Under the pieces are notes generated by a model. The model did no database searches and was not told the DNA's origin. It was given only the letters and a program-made list of their open reading frames with translations. A stretch of 64,000 nt of DNA from Pohlia nutans (lineage: Eukaryota; Streptophyta; Bryopsida; Bryales; Mniaceae), in NCBI GenBank assembly GCA_022496805.1, contig CM040091.1, positions 15,738,336 to 15,802,335 of the forward strand, read 5' to 3'. Both the position numbers and the translations under genes were made by a program. Within the stretch, counting starts at the first letter, position 1. Each line of letters starts with the position of its first letter. Below, piece by piece: positions 23,401 through 32,857 of this stretch.

Positions 23401-25301
23401 GCCCTTCATAAATCCATCAGCAGCAGAGAGAGACATGAAACCACTCACCGCATTTTCAGTAAGTGGCAGCACACCATCAATGCCGCCGCTCGCTTTACAA
23501 TCCCCATCCAACACGTACCGCACTCCGCCACACACACACACTCAGTAACAATAGTGACAATCCTGCAGTTAGTAACTTATATCACCAATCCTCCCCTGAC
23601 TGATTACTGCACACCGCCTTCACTTTCTACTTAACTTAGAACTTCTTCCTCCAGCATTGCGACATCGATCTGCACTCTCACTGTACATCCCGCTCTCGAT
23701 CTCAGCCACAATCCATGTCTCGAGCTACCTGACAGGATTCACATTGTCTGCATTTGTTCGCCGCGTTCTCTTTTCTGTGAGGAGCCTCAAGTAAGCAACC
23801 GCGAGCGCTACTTTTCCTTTCGCCGACTTGCTGGTGCCCATATATCACTTGAAGAGCAATATCCTGGCTCCGTAGTGAGAGGACAATCATCCAGAAATTG
23901 TTTTGTAGTGCGATTTTCAGCTTGATGGTGAACTCGCCTTTCCGATCTGCTGTCAAGCTTTATCGCCATTGCTGAAACTTCTTTTCATGGTCGATTGCAC
24001 GACTAGTATATCTATACTACTTGGCATTGATAATAATATCGGTTCCTGCTGTGGTTTTGTAGTGCGATGGTAATCGCCTTTTCGATCTGCTTTCAAGCTT
24101 GATCGCCATTGCTGAAACTTCTTATCATGGTCGATTGCACGAATAGTATATCTATATACTGCTTGGCATTGATAATATCGGTTCCCGGTGGTTTTCCAGG
24201 TTGCTGCCTCAAGCTAGATCGTCTTCTGGAATTACGGTACTCCCAACTCTTTGAGCAGTCGGCGATGATTTTCCGTTCGGAAACATGTTTCCAGAGTTTT
24301 TTCTTTACAAGTGAATGTATTATTTCAGTAGTATCCTGAACTCCAGTATAATATTAATGCTGCATTTCCATTGCAAAGCGTTAATAATATCATTGGAAAT
24401 GAAGCGGTCTGGTAAGGTACAGTACTTTTGGAAGGAGAGTTTTGAGCTTAAAAAATCTGATCACTAATCAACCATAACCAGGTGTGGCTGTGATTAGTAA
24501 CGCCATAGCTGCATTGATTGTCCTTCACTTGTTCTATGTTCTGGTTAGGTCTACTAATACTAGAGAGTACTGAAAACTATTTGCATGCAGGTAGAAAAGA
24601 GTATTGATCAAAGAGTTGGATTGATCAACTTAGATCATTTGCTTTGAAACCACGGCCTGCAAAAATTAGTTAAAATAGTACTGATGAGCTTGGAGATGAT
24701 CCCATAAAGTCATTGATAATATATTGATTAAGGTCCACTCAGCATCGGTATTTTTGCAGCTTCAATATTACAAATTATTGGATTTTCAACTCTTTGTTAA
24801 TAGGCATGAGATATTGGTCATTAATGCAAAACCCCTGTTGAAACAACATCCCAATGTTTATTTTTTCAATAGCATGTTTCACGATCAGGAGACTTAACTC
24901 TTAAAGGGCAATGCTGATTTTATTTCGGGAAAATCCTGCTCATAACTTATACTCCATTGCATCAAATGGGGTTTTTAGAATGCCAAACTGAGCACCTTAA
25001 AGAGATCTATACTTCTTTAGAATAGAGCCAAACAGAATCATGCTTAAAATGGAGTTTAAAAGAGATATTGGGTGTGGTATCAGGTTAAGATTTATTCCAG
25101 CTTTGAATTAATCGAGTCTTGAAAAGTGTACATATAAGGACAAGAGTCCCAGATTGAATTTTTTAATTTTTTTTCAGTGTCTGATTATTTGAGTGTCGTA
25201 TGGGGACTTTATCTTTTGTTCATTTTTTGACCAACACATGCAATGTTCTTCACTGATGCAGAATTTGACCTATATGATCAATTTTGAAGCCTAGGTTTAA
25301 A
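23401..25301. promoter_or_regulatory. Upstream region of the lipase gene
   Basis: GC-richer than its surroundings at 23400-24240, so it may hold the promoter or an unspliced 5' leader, but I see no convincing TATA box. A tandem duplication lies at 23901-24204. A minus-strand open frame at 23347-23541 with a donor-like end could be an exon of an unrecognised gene. After 24400 the DNA is AT-rich and featureless, with a decayed TTAACTCTTAAAGG at 24895. Confidence 0.35.
23901..24204. repeat. Tandem duplication, ~150-bp unit, upstream of lipase
   Basis: TTTTGTAGTGCGAT occurs at 23901 and 24055. Both copies continue through TCGCCATTGCTGAAACTTCT, CATGGTCGATTGCACGA and GGCATTGATAAT before diverging by small indels. 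Confidence 0.85.
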
Positions 25302-26796
25302 ATGATGATGAAGAAGAGAATGGTGATGGCAGTTGTGGGAGTAGCATTTTGTTTCTTCCTCCTCATGGAAGGAGCACATGCACAAGTGGCCACGCCGCCG
25401 TTGCCGAGCACAGGGTTTTGTGAGGCTTTTGTGAGTCCAGTCAATTATAAGTGTACTGAAGAAATGGTAAGCATAAAATCAATCTGTTTCTTTCATAATC
25501 TGTTGAATTGTTTGAAGTTGCTTAATTGGGAATGGCCTGATATGGGTACCATTTTATGCGTCTCACATATATAGTGTGACTTATGTTCAACTCATTTTAT
25601 GTGTGTTAGGAATTCTGCCTTTTAACACCATGCATATAAGGTAGAGGGCTCCAAAACCAATAGGGTTATAATTTCAATAGAATCTAGACAATGAATTTAT
25701 TTTAGAACACAAATTTAGGCACATCATAGAGCTCTTATTGAATGCTGACCAAAATGATAAACTATCTATGATCTACCTAGATTTAGGTTCTAGGATGATT
25801 ATTGCGCCTGGATTCTGTTGGAATTAGAACCCTGTTGGTTTTGGAGCCCTCTACCTTAGTTGTAGCCATGGTGCCTATAACACCTTCTAATTTTTGTAAT
25901 TTTCCATTTTTTTTCCTTTACCAAAAAGATATTTCTTGAAAATCACACTATTTTTGAAGAGGTACCCATATCAGGTCATCACCCTAATATTATTATTTTC
26001 TTATCCCTCCTAAGATTACCATTATTAAGAATTTGAACAACTTTTCAGGTCCAGACTGAAGATGGTTATTTGCTTGCCGTCCAAAGGATATCTACAGTTA
26101 ATCCTCCCTCCATAGCCAGAGGCCCTGCGTTTCTCTACCACGGTATTATGGAGGTAATATTACTTCACCAAAAGTTTTTATACCTAAAAGTGGTCACTTC
26201 CTTACGGGAGTTGAAATAAATCATTTATTTAAGAAGGTGACAAAATATACTAATAGAAAGAAGAAATCTTTATGTATGATTGAAAGTTACCATAATTAAC
26301 TATTAGCTTCTAAAATGGACTTTCTATTTTTTACTTACGTATGTAGGGGCCAAAAGACATTGTGATGTTTTAGCAAATACTTGTGTTAGAATATGTTGTA
26401 TGGATGTAATTTGTGTTATTATTTACACATAATCGTCTAGGGGATTCCACTATGAAGAAGTTTTTTAGTAAAGGGAAATGCACACTATGGTCAATCAACT
26501 TTTTTTGCCCAGGTGTACTAAGCTATCATTCTTTAAAAATCTTTAAAACAAATGTAACAAAGATTTTTTAGAATCCAAAAGATTTTCCACCTTCCAAAAA
26601 CTCTTAAGAATCTTAGAAAACTCAAATTTCTTAAAAATCTTTGTTACGTTTGTCTTAATGGATTTTTAAAAGATTAGCACTCTAGTACACTCGGAAAAAA
26701 AAATTGGTTGACCCTAGAGTGCATTCACCTATAGGGGTTCAATATGTATTTAAGTACTTTCATATGACCATAATAATAATAATAATAACAATAATG

Positions 26797-26837
<41 letters not shown>

Positions 26838-29800
26838 CATAATGCTACTCCAAAGACCATTGTAAATAAAGAGACAATTTATCCATCCATGCCTAGAGGA
26901 CATGGATAGTGAGGTTTACCCTTGGTACCTCCTCTATGACTCATATGACCGCAAGTTTTTAAGATTCATTTGGCATACAATTGAATGATTTTTTTGCATT
27001 TCCAATTTATTTTGAACTTATAAGTGGATGTGAATCAAGGGTGGAGAAACATGGGTGCTAAATACAAATGAAGATTCATTGGCTCTCATGATGGCCGATT
27101 CCGGATATGATGTGTGGATTGGGAATACTCGGTCTTCAAATTATACTTTTGGCCACCTCACATATACTCGAAAAGACAAGGTCAATACTCTACACTCTCT
27201 AGTATATAACTCAATGTCCATTTCTTGTAAATCCACCTCATTTTTTTTGAGTATGTATGATATGCATTCTTGTTTGGTTCCTGATTGTAGGTTCAATGAT
27301 GATTTATGGTGATCTTTATTTACACGGCACTTTTTGAATTTTCTTCAAGATTCACTTTTTCACTGTATAAAATAGATTGTTTTTGAAAAGAAATTCCTAA
27401 AGATTTGGACTTTTCTTCTTATAATATATATATATATATATATATTTTTTGTCAATCTTGACAACTCAATGATCATTTCCTGTAACATTCACCTCATTTT
27501 CTTTGTTCATAGGATCCAAAAAAAAAGTACTGAATTTGTTAGCTAATTTTGGTTCTACAGAAATTTTGGGATTGGTCTTGGGATAATCTTGTGGAAACAG
27601 ATTTGCCTACCATGTTGCAACATGTTTATGGCAGCTCCCAACAACAAAAAATCTATTATGTTGGATATTCTCAGGTATGTTTTAATTTTTAATGTTTTAG
27701 CGATTTTGAATAGGTCCTACATGGAGTCCTTTTAGTTAAATTTATTTATTTATTTCTTCACATATTCTAGTGATATAAGATTTGGTCCCATGTATATTAA
27801 TTTTTTCACATTATGATTGATTGATTTTGTCATTTTCTTAAAATCATGAATCCTTGGTGCATAATGAAAAAGAAATAGAAAATCCTGTTTATTTCTACCA
27901 TAGTTTTGACTTGGGATAGTTTTGTTTTTGTTAGCTTGTAGGTGAAATTTTTAACATACTCTAATATTTGTGCACATTGTCAGGGAACAATGACGGCATT
28001 AGCGTCGTTTTCAAATGGAAATACTGTGAATCTTGTCTCAAAAGCTGCATTGTTGAGTCCTATTGCCTCTTTGGGACACATAACCTCTTCTATTGCCTCT
28101 GCGGCTTCGTATCTATTTGTGGATGAGGTAATTTATCACCTTCAACATATTCATCACTTCAACAGCACAATCTATGCTCTATATTTTGGACTTCAATTCA
28201 ATGAAGATCATTTTTTCATAATATGTCGGTGCTCGCTGTGGTGCAGATTCTATTGCTTTCAGGAGTGGCAGAATTCAATGCTTACAGGTAAAACAAATTT
28301 AGACTTCTATTTAGACTTTTTACTTGTAACGCTAGCCTGAAGATCAATGTGAATAAATAGTATATCTCTGGTAATTCGTCTATCTATGCCTCAAGGACAT
28401 GAGACTTTCACTAGTAGAAAAATTGGCATTGCCAAGGGAGATGCCTAAGCAAGTAGTGTTCAATTCCACGTATGCACAGTGATTTTGCCTTAGAGAGCGC
28501 CACCTTTTCTACTAGTGTTTAACATGGATTGACAATGACTTTGATTATGTTATGTCCAGGGTTTTCACGTCTGACACTTTTTTCCAACTTGACGTCTGTT
28601 GTCTAATTAGACCAGTGTCAAATGTGGATGAAATATTCCCAAATAATAAAAGAATTCTACTAGACGTTCTCAACGTTGTGTTTGACACTGGTTAAGTTAT
28701 GTAGTGTTAAACTAATCCAATGATTCAAACTCTTGGTCAAGATTATGAAAACATCTAAAAAAATTTAAATATAAAATACGCCAAAACTGAATTTTGGCCC
28801 TTAAAAAGTGCCCAGTTGACTGCACTTTTCCTTAATATTAATGGTGTTAGAACTGCTTCTCATCCTCATTTCTATGCATAATTTCATACTGAAATGAATG
28901 TTGTGGTCTTCTACTTGTTGGTTGGAATGAGCAGTGATGCAGGACAGAAATTTATGGATATCACATGCACGTCATCGGAAGTTGATTGTCGACATGAGTT
29001 TATGAGTCAAATTACAGGTATTTTAAACTTTACTGATATTTAGTGTTGATCACCTAATAGTGTTCACTTACCCTATTGAAAAACTTACTCATAGATTACA
29101 TTTTTTATGAATTTTTGTTTACGTATCTGCAAGTTGGTAATTGACATTTAGTGATGGTAACATTACTAGGATTGTGAACGTTTATTGTTAATGCTTTGTA
29201 ATTAACATTATTGCTAATATTAAATTATCAGTTATAGTGGAGGAATGGCTTGATATGGGTACCACTTTTACGCGTCTCACATAGTGTGACTTACGTCTGA
29301 CTCATTTTATGTGTGCTAGAAATTCCATCTTTAACACCATATATACAAATGCAGTCATGATGCTTATAACACCCTCTAATTTTTGTAAATTTTCAATGCT
29401 TTTTTCTTTCCAAAAAATATTTCTCAAAATCACACTATTTTTGGAGGGGATACCCATATCAGGCCATCACCCACAGTGTAATGGATAAAGAAGTTGGAAA
29501 ATTAGTTACCTACGGTTCCATGCTATCTCTTTCTTAAAATTTCAAGTTGTGAATGATAATTACTTCATTGGTGATTTCTTATCCAGGTACTAATTGTTGC
29601 TTCAACGCGTCAAGGAAATCTTTCTATGACAAATATGCAATGCAATCTACATCAATGCGGAATCTGGCTCAAATGGCTCAAAGTGAGTATTGTTTTTCAT
29701 ATTTCATATTGATGACGTTGTGCATTAATTGCAATTCATCTCAACTTATTTCTTAGTATGCAATATTTGAACAAAGTGATAAGAGGTGTAACGATATTGA

Positions 29801-30935
29801 AAGTGACAAAAACAAATTGTTACTTAGTAGTTGTAAGTTAATAACACATTAAAATTGCTTCTGCTGAAAATACATATGAAATGTGAAAAGTGTACGTGGT
29901 GAATTTCTTAGGGTTGGTGATTGCCAACCCTTTTATCATGCAATTTTTGAAGTTTATGTTTTAAATTGAAAAGGATTGGCGATCATTTGGGTTATCGTGT
30001 CTAACACCAACTAGACAACGTATTAGACGATTGACGACATTTGTCTAATTAGTTAAGTGTCACATATGTTAACAGTTTGAATGAAAATTTCCCAATTATT
30101 CAAGAATATTCCATGTATATTCAAAGAATATGCTTGTTGTTTAAGTGATAGGGAGGTATACTAGACGTCTTCTTTGCCTAGTCTTTGAGTAAGACAATCC
30201 TAGCTAGCCAATTTTTTTAGTTTTTTTTGTTGGTAGAGCAACACACCTTAGAATGTAGCTAGGTAAAGATAAAAGGATAGAATCATCCACATATATATTT
30301 TTGTCCATAAAATTATCTATTAAAAAGGCACTTTCATCCAAATAATGGCAATTATAATATGTTTCTGAGAAGACTTTGGCAATTTCATCCGCTTTTTTAT
30401 CCATTTTTTCAAGTGTACAAGTAGCGACTCCCAAGATTTAATAAGATTTTGGTGGAAATTTGCCAAAATCAATTTGGTTGTCTCAAGCAATCATCAACCT
30501 CCTTATCATGCAATTTTTTTAAAAATTAAAAATATATAATTTCTTAAATTTTTAAGTTCATAATTATTTTTTCTTAAAATGTAAAATTAGTGTGCACTTT
30601 TAACAGAAGTGGTGTTCCATGTGAGTTGTGCAGTGGTGCGCTCGGGAAGATTCAGTATGTATGACCATGGCTTTTGGAACAACATCAAGAAATACCATTC
30701 CCTGTTTCCACCCGAGTACGATGTTTCGGCTATTCCTGCAACACTGCCCATTTTGTTAGCACATGGTGGCAAAGACGCCCTCGCGGACACCGCCGACGTC
30801 GCCGATTTGATCAAGACTTTGCAAGGAACCCCTCAAGTTATTTACCTCCCACTATATGCACATGCCGACTTTGTGATGGGAACCAATGCAAGCGTAGATG
30901 TCTACACTCCCGTGATTACTTTCTTTCAAGCGTAG
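25302..30935 (+). CDS. Secreted triacylglycerol (acid-type) lipase, 9 exons
   Basis: An alpha/beta-hydrolase lipase that hydrolyses acylglycerol esters, probably in the apoplast or vacuole. Exons: 25302-25466, 26049-26153, 27040-27180, 27561-27674, 27984-28127, 28247-28287, 28935-29017, 29587-29682 and 30634-30935; 1,191 nt, 396 aa, in frame throughout. Residues 6-28 form a hydrophobic signal peptide ending AHAQ. The N-terminal lipase domain has CTEEMVQTEDGYLLAVQRI. Catalytic Ser174 lies in VGYSQGT, which intron 4 splits just after GYSQ. Asp344 (HGGKDAL) and His373 (YAHADF) complete the triad. Domain order and length match plant LIP1/MPL1-like lipases. The start is the first ATG of an MMMKK run that gives a normal signal peptide. 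Introns 1, 6 and 7 carry MITEs. No break is seen, so it is likely functional. Confidence 0.95.
25528..25984 (+). mobile_element. Family M MITE, copy M2, in lipase intron 1
   Basis: The left end is GGGAATGGCCTGATATGGGT and the right end GGTACCCATATCAGGTCATC followed by ACCC. About 240 bp of its own sequence is interrupted by a 218-bp element at 25639-25856. Copies M3 to M5 show the uninterrupted version of that point. Confidence 0.88.
25639..25856. mobile_element. TA-target MITE nested in M2
   Basis: Terminal inverted repeats AGGTAGAGGGCTCCAAAACC and GGTTTTGGAGCCCTCTACCT are perfect over about 20 bp. TA lies on both sides (25637-25638, 25857-25858). Intact copies of family M carry a single TA there (CATGTATATAGTTGCA). 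TA duplication points to the Tc1/mariner (Stowaway-type) superfamily. The ends are not the canonical Stowaway CTCCCTCC. Confidence 0.88.
26769..26836. repeat. (AAT)n microsatellite
   Basis: Long AAT run with two interruptions (AAC, ATG), in lipase intron 2. Confidence 0.95.
27424..27445. repeat. (TA)n microsatellite
   Basis: About 22 bp of alternating TA in lipase intron 3. Confidence 0.9.
28409..28517. mobile_element. Mini-CACTA element in lipase intron 6
   Basis: CACTAGTAGAAAA at the left and TTTTCTACTAGTG at the right are perfect 13-bp inverted repeats and match the canonical plant CACTA (En/Spm) terminus. TTT flanks both sides (28406-28408, 28518-28520), fitting the 3-bp target duplication. 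At 109 bp it is a non-autonomous derivative. Confidence 0.93.
29243..29472 (+). mobile_element. Family M MITE, copy M3, in lipase intron 7
   Basis: About 230 bp from GGAATGGCTTGATATGGGTA to TACCCATATCAGGCCATCAC plus CC. This is the cleanest copy and defines the family: internal CTCACATAGTGTGACTTA, TAACACCCTCTAATTTTTG and AAAATCACACTATTTTTGGA. Confidence 0.9.
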
Positions 30936-30963
30936 AAAGATATGAGGACAAATGAATGTATTG

Positions 30964-31069
30964 GGATAGATAAGAACTTTGGTCCTCTTTTGAGGCTAGC
31001 GTGAGTGAAGTGTTTGTTCAAATAGTGTCCACCGGGCAAAGGGCCATTGGTGCAAGACTCCTCTCCCCA
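30964..31069 (-). mobile_element. SINE-like copy S4 in the lipase 3' flank
   Basis: It begins GGATAGATAAGAACTTTGGT 29 nt past the lipase stop and ends CAAGACTCCTCTCCCC. The middle block (CGTAATGTCAATGATCC) has been deleted. It probably lies within the lipase 3' UTR. Confidence 0.75.
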
Positions 31070-32404
31070 TGAATATATTGACATTGAATTAGCCAATTGC
31101 TTTTTTTTTTTGCTCTATTTCTATAGTGAACTGCTCAATAATTTGTTCCAAAACCTTGTGTTATATTAAATTGGTTGCTTGTGACTTCTTAAACGTATGT
31201 TCCTACTTGATGTTAGGAATGATCTTAGCAAAGTGAATGCAATCCAAAAGTGTATCTAAATTCATTCCTAAAATCCCCACTGACATGACATACCTTGTGA
31301 TAAGAGTGATGTTTTTGATAAAGGTGTTAAAAATATGAGTGAAAACTAAGATGTACATGTACTAGAAAGCTATTGGATTGTTCAAATGTGAAGTGATGTG
31401 GGTTCACTTGGTTCAATTATGCATGGCCACTCTACCATTGAATTCTCTCATGAATTTGAAAAGTGGATAAAATTTAGTGAATTGGTTTGTAAGTACAGTT
31501 TTAGGTGTTTCTACCTTAAAAAATGTTATGCGTGCAATGGGCATCATCAAATCATAATCCTCCTCAAATTAGCCGCTATAACATGCTATGTAGTGCATGT
31601 ATTGAAACTAAACTCTTCATTGAAACTAACATAACTCTTCAGCAATGACATAGTCTAAACTTTGAAAGACTATGAAATGTGTATACACAATTTGGCCAGA
31701 AGCTCTGATAGGAGAGAAAATTCTTGGAAACGATTGCAACTTTCCAATACTTTTTCTTTCCACGTATGAGAAACAAGCTTGTGTTTGATCCATCATGTCA
31801 CGTAGGGAGCTGCTCAGCATTTCCCAAGGTCATTTTATACTTGCTTTTATAGACTACAAAGATAAATATACTCTCACCTACTTCACCTTAAAAAGGATAT
31901 TAAAAGAGAAAGGTACTTGAAACCAACCCCAAAATCAGATGTTCTATTTTAGTTGCTTTGTTTCTTTTAGCAACTTCTTGCATTGCTTAATTCCTGTCTA
32001 ATCATGTCATTTTTTTTTTCTCAACAATATAATTGTTACTCTAAATATTGGTGGTTTTTTTCACTCAAACAATAGTACTATTATTACATGACACAAATTG
32101 GGAAAGCTTGTCTTATGTACAACTTTGCACCACTATTTACATGAACTTGTTCTAACGGAGTCCAATGTCTCTCTAATAGGTAAGGGTTTTCAAATATATA
32201 TGAGAGTAAACTTTGAAAAACCTTACAAGATATTTGCGGCCTAACATGTCTTTTGCAATCCTCTTGTTGGGTATCACAGTTATGGGTAGAAAAAACTCTA
32301 ATTTTTTTTTAAGGGCCAATATGAATTAAGAGTCCCTTTGTTCAAGGTCCCCATACCAAGGCTCACAAGAACAACGGAAATAAGAATGAGAACTAAGAGC
32401 TCCC
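31070..32404. other. Convergent intergenic region, nothing identified
   Basis: AT-rich DNA between the converging lipase and SSL genes. I see no coding frame, hairpin or element termini here. Confidence 0.5.
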
Positions 32405-32645
32405 GCACCCTTTCTCCCTCAATTATCCCCTTGACCACTATGATCATCACATCTCAAAATTTGGCCTCACAAGCTATCGTCTCCACACCCTTGAACCACA
32501 ATGTGTCCTATATAGTTGGTGAACCTCTAAATCACAATCAATATAAATGGGTAATCATTGTTGTCCATCAATCTAGGATACCGAGCACTCCTTCAAATTA
32601 GCTATAGAGGGACGTATTGAGGTATGACTACATCATGCTCATATT

Positions 32646-32755
32646 CCTTGTTCCAATGGCCCTTTGTCCGGTGGGCAGTGGGTCATTGACATTAAAAACA
32701 TACACTTTATTCGCACTAGCCTCGCAAGAGGACTGGAGTTTCTATCTATCTATTT
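32646..32755 (+). mobile_element. SINE-like repeat copy S5 with 9-bp target duplication
   Basis: This 110-bp reference copy runs from CCTTGTTCCAATGGCCC to GAGTTTCTATCTATCTATTT. It is flanked by GCTCATATT (32637-32645 and 32756-32764). The homologous repeat at 61520-62147 shows the empty site (GTTCATATTTTATGGC). It has no terminal inverted repeats but has a TATC simple-repeat tail, which are SINE traits. I do not see a clear pol III A/B box, so a tRNA origin is not shown. Confidence 0.88.
32706..32711 (-). terminator. Candidate poly(A) signal for the SSL gene, inside S5
   Basis: AATAAA on the minus strand, about 147 nt past the SSL stop. It lies within the SINE-like insertion, at a position where copies S1 and S3 read CTTCATT- or AAGAAAG-like sequence instead. 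Confidence 0.4.
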
Positions 32756-32857
32756 GCTCATATTTCCTTGGCTCTCTCACTTGCTGCAAAATATGCAACA
32801 TTAAATACAAGCACTTTTCATCGTCAACTGAGAATTCAGTGGTAGGGTGCGGATGCT

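Noticed and set aside
24895..24910. TTAACTCTTAAAGG as a further TTAA-element end
   Set aside because: No inverted partner found within about 1.5 kb; could be chance or a solo decayed tip.
30609..30633. Extension of the last lipase exon upstream to 30609
   Set aside because: The acceptor GTGCAG at 30628-30633 joins in phase to give MAQMVRSGRF as in other lipases; the upstream bases would shift the frame.
32646..32755. SINE-like repeat as a tRNA-derived gene
   Set aside because: No cloverleaf or convincing A/B boxes could be read; kept only as a SINE-like repeat.
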